Assembly (NCBI RefSeq): GCF_031877795.1
Contig: NW_027436603.1
Span: 1 to 64,000, forward strand
Origin: Strix aluco
Taxonomy: Eukaryota; Chordata; Aves; Strigiformes; Strigidae
Direction of reading: 5' to 3'
Length of the DNA stretch: 64,000 nucleotides
In this document: in pieces, positions 1 to 9,535 of the stretch
Layout of the letters: each line of letters opens with the position of its first letter
Position numbering within the stretch: position 1 is the stretch's first letter
The notes under the pieces: model-generated
Told to the model about the DNA's origin: nothing
The model's input: only the letters and a program-made list of their open reading frames with translations
Databases searched by the model: none
Program-made: the position numbers and the translations under genes

Positions 1-742
1 ACTTCCCAGCCTTGTAGAGAATAAAAGGCAAATAATTATGAGTATAAACCCTTGAGGACTATATCAGTTATTTTATATACCATCCTATTTATACCTGATG
101 AACTAAAGATGTTGACAATAGCAGAGGGGTTCAAAGAAAAACTAAGGCATTCAGAAGAAGAATGTTAATCAGTGGTATAACAACAAAGCCTTTTTAATCT
201 GTAACTCTGTTACGAATATAATTTGAATTGGTAAATCAACATGGACACTTTAAGCTTAAAGGCAGCCATTGATACGGAGAGCTTTAAACTAGATTTAGCG
301 GGGTAAGGGGATGCGGGTTTGAGCAACAGAGAAGAGCCAGGGGCTGCTGATGTATTAGGAGCCAACAGGGAAACACCTGTGAAATGCCTCAAAGGAATTC
401 AGGTGTGTTCCTCTAAAAAGGTGACAAGGTAGGTAGCCCAGCTGAAGTGCCTCAATGCCAGTGCACGCAGCATGGGTAACAAGCAGGAGGAGCTGGAAGC
501 CACTGTGCAGCTAGAAAGCTACGATCTGATCGTTACCACCGAAACGCGGTGGGACGAATCGCACGACTTGGAGCCCTGCAATCGATGGCTATAAACTGTT
601 CAGAAGGGACAGGCAAGGAAGGAGGGGCGGGGGGGGGGGGTGTTGTCCTCTACGTAAAAGAATGGATTGACTGCACAGAGCTGTCTTTGAAAAACAGAGC
701 TTATGGGTAAAAATTAGGGGCCAAGCCAACAAAGGAAACCTC

Positions 743-1198
743 GTGGCTGGTGTTTACTACGGGCCGCCCGAGCAAGGGGAGCCTGTTGACAAAGCATTCT
801 TACTTCGACTACGGGAAACAGCACGCTCGCAGGCTCTGATCCTGCTGGGGGACTTCAATCACCCTGACATCCGCTGGAAGAGCAGCACAGCAAGCTGTAG
901 GCGGTCCGGGAAACTCTTGGAGTGCGTCGAGGATAACTCCTTAATCCAGGTGATAGACAGCCTGTGCAGAGGAGGAGAGTTACTGGACCTGTTGCTTACC
1001 AACACAGATGATTTCATTGGAGAGGTCAAGACTGGTGGCAGCCAGGGCTGCAGTAATCATGCCCTGGTGGAGTTCATGATCTTAAGGGATATGGGCCAGG
1101 TGAAGAGTAGAGTCAGGACCCTGAATTTTAGGAGAGCAAATGTTCAGTTGTTCAAGGAATTAGTGGATGGGACCCCCTGGGAAACTGCCCTCGGATAA
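743..1198 (+). pseudogene. CR1 ORF2 endonuclease fragment
   Basis: The fragment encodes about 151 residues of the apurinic-type endonuclease of CR1 ORF2, which nicks target DNA. Visible CR1 landmarks are YYGPPEQGEPVD, LILLGDFNHPDI and LLDLLLTNTD, followed by a block aligning with the catalytic SDH region. Here that block reads SNHALVEF, so the aspartate is asparagine. The reading frame upstream (from about 470) is broken by stops. It is a dead fragment. Confidence 0.85.
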
Positions 1199-1349
1199 AG
1201 GAGCTGAACAGAGCTGTCAACTCTTCAAGGACATTATTCTTAGAGTATAAGAGCTCTCGATTCCCACATGTAAGAAATCAAGCAAGGAAGGCAGGAGACC
1301 AGCATGGCTGAGTAAGGGCCTCCTGGTCAAACTAAAGTGCAAGAAGGAA

Positions 1350-2213
1350 ATGCACAGGCAGTCGAGCCAGGGATGTGTATCCTGGGAAGAATATAGGGAC
1401 ACTACCCAGAGGTGTAGGGATGGGATCAGGAAAGCAAGGGCTTCTACAGGTACATTGGCCAGAAAAGGAAGATTAAAGAAAATGCGCACTCCCCCACCCC
1501 CAATAAATAGGGCGGGAGAGCTGGTAACAACTGACATGGAGAAGGCTGAGGTACTCAGTAATATTTTCCTCTCAGTTTTCAATGGTAATCTCTCTTCCCA
1601 GATCTCTCAAGCCCCCGAAACTCAAGGCAGGGACTGGGGGAATGAAAAATTGGACATGAGCCAGCAATGTGCGCTCACAGCCCGGAAAGCCAACCGTATC
1701 CTGGGCTGCATCAAGAGAAGCGTGGCCAGCAGGTTGAGGGAGGTGATTCTGCCCCTCTACTCCACTCTCGTGAGACCCTACCTGGAGTACTGTGTCTATC
1801 TCTGGGGCCCCCAGCACAAGAAAGACATGGACCCGTTAGAGTGGGTCCAGAGGAGGGCCACGAAGATGATCAGAGGGCTGGAACACCTCTCCTATGAGGA
1901 CAGGCTGAGAGAGTTGGGGTTGTTCAGCCTGGAGAAGAGAAGGCTCCGGGGAGACCTTATTGCGGCCTTTCAATACTTAAAGGGGGCTTACAAGAAAGAT
2001 GGAGAGAGACTGTTCACCAGGGCCTGTAGTGACAGGACAAGGGGCAATGGTTTAAAACTGAAAGAGGGTAGATTTGGATTGGACATAAGGAAGAAATTCT
2101 TTCCTGTGAGGGTGGTGAAACACTGGAACAGGCTGCCCAGAGAAGTTGTGGATGCCCCCTCCCTGGAAGTGTTCAAAGTCAGGTTGGACGGGGCTTTGAG
2201 CTACCTGATCTAG
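1350..2213 (+). pseudogene. CR1 ORF2 linker fused in frame to ORF2 C terminus
   Basis: An uninterrupted 287-codon frame joins two distant parts of CR1 ORF2. Residues 1-90 are the endonuclease-RT linker (for example [19 protein letters not shown] and [12 protein letters not shown]). From about residue 105 the C-terminal region begins ([57 protein letters not shown]). The RT palm with the [FY]xDD motif is absent. The deletion kept the frame open through to the normal ORF2 stop. It cannot encode an active RT. Survival of the frame is probably chance or youth. Confidence 0.85.
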
Positions 2214-2309
2214 TGAAAGGTGTCCCTGCCCATGGCGGGGGGCTGAATTAGATGGTATTTAAAGGTCCCTTCCAAGCCAAACCATTCTATGATTCTAAGC
2301 TTACAAAAG

Positions 2310-2990
2310 TTACAGGCAGCTCTGTGAGGGATGGCACAGGTGGTTAAAGGCGAGTGATGTGAGAAAAGGCCAGACTTCACAGACACCTGACAGGGAGCAT
2401 TGGGGACCTTTTGGGGAGTGGAACCTAATAGCATACATGGCCGAGAGTGCCTAGGAACTGGTATCAGACATACCAAATATAGGTTAATATGTAGCAAAAC
2501 TGGGACCAATGGGGGAAAAAGTATTTAGAGTTGGGTTGTTTATTTGGGAGGAGACTGAGGTGGAGAAAGGGAGGGATTAAGGTGGGTGGAGGAAGAACAA
2601 GCATGGGAAAATGGAGAGAAGGGGAGAATAAAAGGAGCTGGTTGTGTGTAAGCAAGTCAGTATGCTTGTCTGGGCAAGTCCTGCGTGCAGTCACTGCAGT
2701 CTGTCCCATCTTCTTATTAAATTCTGTTCCTAACTCTTTTCTGTGTGAGCTCGATCTCTATTCTGTGTGTGTCTGTAAGCGTACGTATATGTTCTGCTAA
2801 CAAACTGCAAGCTGGACTTAGCCGGCAAGTAGGAGAACATCTGGAAATTCCCATGGCCCGTGACTGGGTAAAGGGCCCAGGGTCTGGGCATGGCTACTGG
2901 GTAGCTACTGGGACCTCAAGTCCATGCCACTGTTCAAGGCACCTGCAAATGGGAGTGTGTCCATGAATCAAGAGTGAGGGTATGTTCCAC
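2310..2990 (+). repeat. Possible LTR-like repeat, unclassified
   Basis: There is no coding content. From about 2625 it has an AATAAAAGGAGC block, a TATTAAATTCTG block near 2715, and a T/GT-rich stretch reminiscent of the R-U5 part of avian LTRs. I found no convincing TG...CA ends or target duplication, so this is a tentative reading. Confidence 0.25.
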
Positions 2991-3076
2991 TAGTGAACTT
3001 TAATCCTGATCAATCCTGTCAGGGCTCTGAGCAGCCTCACCTTTTGCCTACACCTACAGCCTCTGTCCATGACCCC

Positions 3077-3132
3077 ACGACTGGAGCCCTGCAATCGATG
3101 GCTATAAACTGTTCAGAAGGGACAGGCAAGGA
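3077..3132 (+). repeat. Short copy of CR1 endonuclease segment
   Basis: About 55 bases repeat the segment at 567-622 of the CR1 upstream almost exactly (GGAGCCCTGCAATCGATGGC and onward through GACAGGCAAGGA). The flanks on both sides are unrelated. It is too short to be an ordinary CR1 insertion. Confidence 0.7.
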
Positions 3133-3279
3133 CACGGGCTCCTGAGGTTCTTGTACATCTTTATGTAAGCTGTTTGATTCTGTTATCTAACAAACATCAT
3201 TGGCTTTTTGTTGAGTACGTGGAACCTGGTTTCATCCTGGCATAAGAGGAAATACCTTGTTGGTGAGGCCACAGAGAAA

Positions 3280-3346
3280 CAGAATAGTTTGGGTTGGAAG
3301 GGACCTTTAAAGGTCATCTAGTCCAACCCCCCCTGCAATGGCGGTC
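3280..3346 (-). mobile_element. CR1 3' end, antisense, very short
   Basis: Read on the - strand this is the terminal CR1 consensus (GGTTGGACTAGATGACC, then AAGGTCCCTTCCAACCC), ending near CTATTCTG. Only the last 65 or so bases of a CR1 are present, as is usual for 5'-truncated insertions. Confidence 0.85.
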
Positions 3347-3384
3347 GACATGCCCTGAGGCGGTCGATCCCTGAGTGGCAGGGT

Positions 3385-4545
3385 GTGTGGGAGGATTTGG
3401 GCAGATGCCTAAGGTGGTTATCACCTCTGATAGCCTGGGATTTTATGCCTGGACAGGCACGTAATCCCGTTGAATCGGTGCGCCACTTGACAGAAGGGTG
3501 CCTTGCCTACCCCAATGAGACCCAGCAGCTCCTAGCGCTGTACTGGGGCATGGCCTGTGCCTATTGAGCCTCTGTTCAGCACCATCAGAGGAGCACGGGA
3601 AGGAGGGCCTTTACATCTGAGGACACAATTGTTGAGACAGGGACCCAAACCCCAACTACAGTAATCGCCCCAGTAGTCAAAAAGAAACACTGGCTGTGGA
3701 GGTTGACAGGTCCATACCATTGATTAGTAAGAGAGGAGGAGGAGGAAGGCTCTGATCAGGAAGCTGGTTCTTCAACAAAGAAACAGGAGGAGGAAGTGAC
3801 AGACTTCACCCAAGAGGCAGAAACCACATGGTCCCTAACCCTGAGTGAACTTTGAGATCTGCGGAAAGATTACGGCCTTCAGCCAGGTGAGCGGATTGCT
3901 GCCTGATTGCTCTGATGCAAGGATACTGGGGCCAACAGTCAGGAATTAGAGGGTAAGGAGGCCCAGCAGCTGGTATCCCTAGCTAGGGACTGGCAAATTG
4001 ACAAAGAAATTGGAAGAGAGGTGACAATTCTCAGCCTCTGGAGGTGGCTCCTGTCAAGTGTGAAGGTGAGATATCCCCTCAAGGATGATCTTGTAAATTA
4101 CCGAGGGAAGTGGACCATTACTGAGGAAGGCATCCAGTATCTGAGAGAATTAACGTTGGTGGAAGTTGTCTACAGTGGACCTGGACAGAAAACAGGTCTC
4201 CAAAGATCTGGATGACATCCAGTGTACACGGGCCATGTGGAGGAGGTTTGTCCGGAATGCACCGGTGTTGTACTCCAACACCCTGACAATGATGGAGTGG
4301 CCAGACTTCAATACACCAACTGTGGAGAGACTGTCCCACCAGCTCCAGCATTTCAAAGAGAATCTCTCATCCTCCTCATCTCCATGGGCCAGCATCTCGG
4401 CTGTCAGGGGCACCCCACGGAGCCAGCCTCTCCTGGCCAGAGGGAAAGGGAGCCCCAGGCGCATGCTGCGTGGCACCCTCTGGATCATCCTGCATGACCA
4501 GGGGGAGGAACACGAGGAAGTGGGATGGTGAGCCCACCTCAAAGC
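3385..4545 (+). pseudogene. ERV-L-like gag relic
   Basis: This is a broken capsid precursor. WEDLGRCLRWLSPL at 3385 aligns with WEKMGKYLSQWSPP of the ERV-C Gag. Near 4021 the block LSLWRWLLSSVKVRYPLKDD aligns with LSLWRRLLLAVRERYPYKDD. The last part (about 4166-4530) carries the counterpart of the MWRKFLQSAPE and basic C-terminal regions, split over two frames. The hydrophobic N terminus seen in the better-kept copies is not present here. Confidence 0.75.
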
Positions 4546-4747
4546 TAGAAGCCCACATATGTGACTTGCAGGGGAAGACAGCTGCTAAGAAGAGGCCATC
4601 CAAGAAGGCTTTTGTTCCAGGTGCTGTTGAGACGGTAGAAGGCAACTGGCGACCAGCAATCCCCCAGATGCAGAAGAAGGACTGAGAACGCCTCTCCTCT
4701 TGATTTTGGTGAAAGGACTTCTGGTCTGACACCACAGGGGTCAGACA

Positions 4748-5237
4748 GTGAATACTCCAATGAGGAATAGAGGGTCCCTGCCTTCAGCCAGGCAAAGGAA
4801 AGGGATGACGGAGTGTACTGGACTGTATGGATTCGATGGCCTGGCACATCAGACCCACGGGAGTATAAGGCTCTGGGTGGACACTAGTGCACAGTGTACC
4901 CTGATGCCATTGGGGTACAAGGGGGCGGAACACATCTGGATTTCTGGACTGACAGGGATCCCAGTTGTTGTCTGTGTTGGAGGCTGAGGTGAGACTAACA
5001 GGGAACAAGTGGCAAAAGCACCCCATTGTTACCAGCCCGGAGGCTCCGTGCATCCACGGCATAGACTACCTCAGGAGAGGGTACCTCAAGGGCACAAAAG
5101 GGTACCAGTGGGCCTTTCATGTAGCCGCTGTGGATACAGAGAAGACTAAACAGCTGTCTACCTTGCCAGCCATTCAGAGCCATTCAACCCTCTGTTGTGG
5201 GGTTGCTGTGCGTCAAAGAACAGTAGATGCCGATTAG
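4748..5237 (+). pseudogene. ERV-L-like protease relic
   Basis: The frame reads LWVDTSAQCTLMPLG, the counterpart of the aspartic protease active-site block VDTGAQFTLMPS in ERV-B. The DTG glycine has become serine, so it is inactive. A frameshift near 4970 separates it from the second half (CIHGIDYLRRGYLKGTKGYQ), which aligns with the flap-distal and linker part of the ERV-B protease. Confidence 0.8.
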
Positions 5238-6270
5238 TAAGTGGGTAGCGCTGATCATGCAACGGGCTCGAATGGGGAACCCCAACCGCCCAGGAATCCT
5301 GGAAGAGATCGTGGACTGGCCAGAAGGCAGAGATTTTGGTGCATCGCCCGAGGAGGTGACTCGTGCCCAAGAGGCGCCACCATATAATGAGTTATCAGAA
5401 GGTGAAAGGCAATATGCTCTGTTTACCGACGGATCCTGTCATGTTGTAGGAAACCATCGGAAGTGGAAAGCAATGACACAACAGGTCGTTGAAGCCGTCG
5501 AAGGAGAAGGCAAGTTGAATCAGTTTACAGAAGTGAAAGCCATCCAGCTGGCCCTAGAGATTGCTGAATGAGAAAAGTGGCCAGTACTCCATCTCTGTAC
5601 AGACTCATGGATGGTGGCAAACACCCTGCTACAGCAATGGAAACAGACCAACTGGCAGTGCAGAGGTAAACCCATCTAGGCTGCTGCATTGTGGCAAGAC
5701 ATTGCTGCCTGGGTAGAAAAACTTTGCTGTAAAGGCACATCATGTAGATGCTCACGTGCCCAAGAACCGCGTCACTGAAGAACATCAAAACAACAAGCAG
5801 GTAGACCAGGCTGCCAGAATTGGAGTGGCTCAGGTGGAGCTGGACTGTGAAAGTAAGGGTGAGCTATTCATAGCTTGGAGAGCCCATGACACATCAGGAC
5901 ATCTAGGGAGAGATGCAGCGTACAGATGGACTCGTGATCGAGGGGTGGACCTGACTATTGAGGCCACCCACCCGTGAACGTAAAACACGCGCCACAATGA
6001 AGCGAGCCACATGAGTAAAGCGTCCCTGGAATAGCGGGCGGTGCCTGGGATATCAATATAGCGAAGCCTGGTAGATTGACTATACCGCCACAAACTTGCC
6101 AAGGCGAGCACTGCATGGAAGCAACTATTGGGTGGCTAGAAACATACCCTGTAAACCATGACACCGCTCGAAACACCATCCTGGGCCTTGAAAGGCCAGT
6201 TCTGTGGCAACAGGACACCCCAGAAAGAACCGAGTCAGATGAACAAACAAGGACAATCTGCACAGTCAAA
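5228..6270 (+). pseudogene. ERV-L-like RNase H and integrase relic
   Basis: It begins with SKWVALIMQRARMGNPNRPG, which corresponds to about residue 547 of the intact ERV-B Pol. It then shows the RNase H first aspartate (ALFTDGSC) and glutamate (TEVKAIQLAL). A stop at 5569-5571 ends this frame. Later pieces carry the integrase zinc-binding start (AHDTSGHLGRDAAYRWTRD), then GWLETYPVNHDTARNTILGL and a frameshift just before the second catalytic aspartate. Non-functional. Confidence 0.8.
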
Positions 6271-6280
6271 GGAAATTAAC

Positions 6281-7084
6281 ACAATAGACACTTTAAATCC
6301 TTACTGAACACAGTATTACTTATAAAAAAGTTCTTCTTCCCAGTAGTCAGCTCCTACATCACCAGAAATCATGACAGCATTACTGAAATAAGTCACAAAT
6401 AATCCCTCAGGCCAATTAAATATTCAACCTAAAAACCGCAATTTTCATCAAAATAAGTACTGCAATTTGTCTCTGAAATGAAGCTTTGGGGAATGGGTGA
6501 ATCAGCTTGATAGGACATTCAATCCAACAACAGTTTATATAGCAGGTTGAGAAAAACTTTGCTCAAAGACAACTCCCCCAAAATGAGGGTGCCTAGGCAA
6601 TGTATTAAAGATATACATTTGGTAAATAAATAATATTTTTAAGAACGTTTGTCGACAGTTCATAATTTACATTTATGAAGTCGACAGGCAAATAATTTAG
6701 TCAAGCTGTATTTCATATAAGTCAATAATGACTCTCTAAAGGGATATTGGAATATGTACTAAAGCAAGAGTAACTTGCTTTAGAGCAAGAATAACAGATT
6801 TTTTCATTTTTTCTCTTCTAACACCAGTAATTTAGAAAACAGTCAAGTTACTTTAGTAAATTTCACTTCCATTTTTTCTTCATGTTTAGCATGCTTCTAA
6901 AACGTAGGGCCTCATTAACATCTTTTGATTGATGCACCACCAATAAACAGCTACACCTGGTGCATCTGCCATCAGTCTTTCAGTATACTGAGCATCTCTA
7001 CAAGTACAAGAAAAAGATGACATCTTCCAAACACATAGAAATTCCTAGCCTCTACAAAGCACGCAATGATTTTGTTATTTAGTT
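6281..7084 (+). other. AT-rich stretch, no gene seen
   Basis: I see no coding signal, repeat family or RNA gene in this AT-rich stretch. It is shared, inverted, with the right arm (23920-24723). The following 7085-7259 is GC-richer and probably belongs to the 5' region of the CR1 that resumes at 13454. Confidence 0.5.
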
Positions 7085-7259
7085 GCTCCTTAGGGCGTGC
7101 AGCAGCCCAGAGCGCTGCAAACAGAGGTGTGGCCACTAGCAGGGGCAGTTTGTGGCGCAGGGCACCCGGGACGCTGCAGGGGCTGCTCTCAGTTTGCACA
7201 GCAGTTTGCACACAGAAAGGCTGACTCCTGATTAGGGAGGATCTGGCTCACAGAGAGCA

Positions 7260-7265
7260 GCAGAT
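7260..7265 (+). repeat. Target-site duplication of ERV-A, left copy
   Basis: GCAGAT directly abuts the outer end of the ERV-A LTR and is repeated at 13448-13453. The right arm has a single copy at 23739-23744 (as ATCTGC). A 6-bp duplication is typical of alpha- and betaretroviruses. Confidence 0.9.
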
Positions 7266-7690
7266 TGCCGCGATTGAGAGACGGGAGGCAGGCTTGATGC
7301 AAGCAAAGTTCTCCACTTTATTACATGTAACACTCAGTTTTATAGAAAATCAGAAGATGCGTGTGTTAAATTGATTGGTTGCTAAGCTTCATAATTCTTA
7401 TCAGCGCGTGCTAATTGGTAGCTACTTAACACTTATCAAGTGGACTAATAGCAACTAAGCCGCTCCTATAAAAAACTCTAAATTCCTTGCTGTCAGCACC
7501 GTCTTTGGCCGTTTATCAAGCATGACTCACAGGTTAACAATTCTTCACCATATCAGCACTTTTCCCAGCGCTTTTCTCTTCCCTTTATCAGGCCTCCCAA
7601 GGTCTGTAGCCTACAAGTTCCAGTACATCCCCCTCTAACAACGGAGCAGTACAGGCCGTTCTGTCTAAGTCCTTCAAGTCGTACCCGACA
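7266..7690 (-). repeat. ERV-A 3' LTR
   Basis: This is a 425-bp LTR bounded by TG...CA in - orientation. U3 starts at 7690 (TGTCGGGT) directly after the polypurine tract, and U5 ends at 7266 (AATCGCGGCA). A TATA box and AATAAA lie only about 16 bases apart, implying a very short R of the alpharetrovirus type. There is no matching U3 or R at the 5' end of the provirus. Confidence 0.9.
7317..7344 (-). promoter_or_regulatory. ERV-A LTR TATA box and poly(A) signal
   Basis: On the - strand TATAAAA lies at 7344-7338 and AATAAA at 7322-7317. By spacing, transcription would start near 7316-7310 and the RNA would be cleaved near 7300. R would then be about 10-20 bases, and U5 would be roughly the last 35-40 bases. 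Confidence 0.7.
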
Positions 7691-7706
7691 TCTCCCCCTT
7701 CCTTTT
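7691..7706 (-). other. ERV-A polypurine tract
   Basis: On the - strand, AAAAGGAAGGGGGAGA sits immediately upstream of the U3 TG. It is the expected plus-strand primer site and fixes the LTR boundary. Confidence 0.85.
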
Positions 7707-8187
7707 ACACAAAAAGAATCTTCTTCACGGAGCGTTCCATCAATCGTTGCAGACATTGTAACAAACAGGGTAAAAAAAACAATAAGAGAATAAAAACAGT
7801 TAAAACATAAACAATAACCTTCACTAAGCTTCTTATCCAGCCTGATAGCCCCCACTCTCCAAAGAGTTTGTCTAACCAATCCCACCGATCATCTTGTCGG
7901 AGTTTAGAGACTCCCTTTTTAAGTTGTTGAATACTGGCATGAATCGATTCCGAGTGGTCAGAGAGATTCATACAGCACATACCTTCAAAATCTTCACAAC
8001 CATGGCCTTGTCCTAAAAGCAAAAAATCTATAGCAGCTCTATTTTGCAATGTGGCATAGCGAACACTATCTACATCTAACAGAAGACCAGACAATGCCTT
8101 GCTAGTGGCATTCGTCTGTTTAGCAAGCCAGCAGCCAAGCTTATCTAATGTTGCTAACGCTTTCCCAGCAGCGGCTCCTGGTAGCAA
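7705..8187 (-). pseudogene. env: ERV-A env remnant: TM subunit
   Basis: This is a 160-codon open frame, extendable upstream in frame to about 8235. It encodes the membrane fusion subunit of a retroviral envelope. Seen in order are a hydrophobic N-terminal stretch, a heptad-like region, the LQNRAAIDFLLLG immunosuppressive-type block, the C-X6-CC cysteine motif (CEDFEGMCC), and a strongly hydrophobic membrane span near residues 118-145. The C-X6-CC form is the alpha/gamma type, not the usual betaretroviral type. The receptor-binding SU subunit is missing: less than 100 bases separate the integrase end from TM. The stub therefore cannot make a normal envelope. Confidence 0.85.
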
Positions 8188-8279
8188 AAAAGAAGCAAAA
8201 AGGCGGTGACTAAAAGACCAAAATTCTGTATTATCATCACAAATACTTCTTTGCTCTGGCCCATCTAACGATCCCCGGT

Positions 8280-8534
8280 TTATGAAGCTCCGTAGGTGTC
8301 CTCCGTGGCCTCAAGAAGGTCAGGAAGTTGTTCCGGAGGATGATCTGGAGGTTGAGTAGAGTCCCCGCTGGGCTTGTCAGGTGCTTGAGGCAGGGATTCA
8401 TGGAAAGGACGCACGTTCTTTGCTGGAATCCACCTAGGGCCTTTTTCTGTAGAGACACAAGCATAGCCTCTTCCCCACGTGACAAGAGGATATGGTCCCA
8501 TTATTTTACCTGTTTCCGGGTCGCGAACCAACAC
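8280..8534 (-). pseudogene. pol: ERV-A integrase C-terminal domain, out of frame
   Basis: The 84-codon frame encodes the DNA-binding tail of integrase (VRDPETGKIMGPYPL, then VTWGRGYACVSTEKG and RWIPAKNVRPFHE) and a proline-rich end. It overlaps the end of the main integrase frame (8501) but lies in another frame, so a small indel near 8510-8534 separates it from the catalytic core. Confidence 0.85.
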
Positions 8535-9493
8535 TGGGGCTTTAACTCGTGTCTCGAAGTATTCGCATTGAAATGTCGAACTATCGGAGGATTGTTATCT
8601 AGCAAAGAACAATTCAAAAAATTAAAAACATACAAAGCTTTCTGTAATCGTTCCTTAGGGGTGGCAGCCCCTACTCCCCCTTTTTGTTGTTGTAGTAAGC
8701 GCTTTAAAGACTGGTGAGAGCGTTCAATTAGAGATTGACCTGTAGGGGAATGAGGGATGCCAGTAGTGTGAATTACACCCCAGGAGTCAAGAAAGGTTTT
8801 TGTTGCAGTTGAGACATATGCAGGACCATTGTCCATTTTTATCTGAGAAGGTATGCCCAAGGTGGCAAAAGCACGCATTAAATGTTTCCGAACGTCACGC
8901 GCCTTCTCTCCTGTGTGGCAGGAAGAAAACAAAGCGCCTGAAAAGGTATCAATGGAAGAATGAACATATTTCAATTTACCAAATTCTGGATAATGCGTAA
9001 CGTCTGTTTGCCATAGTTGTAAGCTTTGTAGACCTCTAGGATTAACCCCTCCTGCTATCGATGGGAAAGAATGCCTTTGGCAGTCAGGACACACGGCGAT
9101 AATATTAGATGCTTGTTGGGAGGTAAGTCCAAACTGTCGTTTGAGACCTCCAGCATTCTGGTGAAAAAAGGAATGGCTGAGTTTAGCTTGTGCTATGCGA
9201 TCCGGCAATACCTGTACTGGTAATGTCAGCATATCTGCTTGTCGGTTCCCTTCTGCAATAAAACCAGGTAAAGAAGTATGTGATCTGACATGCATAACAA
9301 AATAGGGATGAGGGCGAGAATCCAAAAGAAAGATAAGCTCTTGTAATAAAACAAACAGCTCAGAATGTGAGACATCACGTAATACAGATGCTTCAGCTCG
9401 CTCAACAATCCCTGCAACATAAGCTGAATCAGTAATAAGGTTAAGTGGTGTAGACCACCTTCGAAAAACTCGAACAACTGCAGCCAGTTCCAC
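8501..9493 (-). pseudogene. pol: ERV-A RNase H C-terminal part and integrase core
   Basis: The 330-codon frame continues pol after an in-frame TGA at 9536-9538. The first 80 or so residues finish RNase H (LITDSAYV, and the EGNRQAD block). The integrase zinc domain follows (HSFFH ... CPDC), then the catalytic core with D (WQTDVTHYP), D (KMDNGPAY) and E (SLIERSHQSLK). The C-terminal domain is shifted out of frame. The role was cDNA integration. As it stands it is a separate, truncated frame. Confidence 0.9.
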
Positions 9494-9535
9494 TATCTGG
9501 GGAGAACCAGGAACGGTCTCTATGTCTGAGTCCCA

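Larger units (their letters stand above)
200..2297 (+). mobile_element. CR1 LINE with internal RT deletion
   Basis: This is a non-LTR retrotransposon fragment on the + strand. It starts in the end of ORF1 or the spacer (about 200-430), continues into the ORF2 endonuclease (about 440-1200), and passes through the endonuclease-RT linker (1250-1600). It then jumps, near 1625-1650, directly to the C-terminal part of ORF2. It ends at about 2297 with the avian CR1 3' end (a GGTCCCTTCCAAG-like block, then CCATTCTATGATTCTA). The catalytic RT core is missing. The same element is present inverted at about 28707-30805. Confidence 0.9.
3370..6280 (+). mobile_element. Decayed ERV-L-like gag-pol relic lacking RT (ERV-D)
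   Basis: This is an old provirus of the same broad family as ERV-B and ERV-C, without LTRs. Pieces in order are gag (3385-4545), protease (4750-5190), RNase H (5228-5660) and integrase (5740-6250). They match, collinearly, the Gag of ERV-C and the Pol of ERV-B, but carry many stops and frameshifts. The RT is cleanly missing between protease and RNase H. The inverted copy lies at 24724-27634. Confidence 0.85.
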
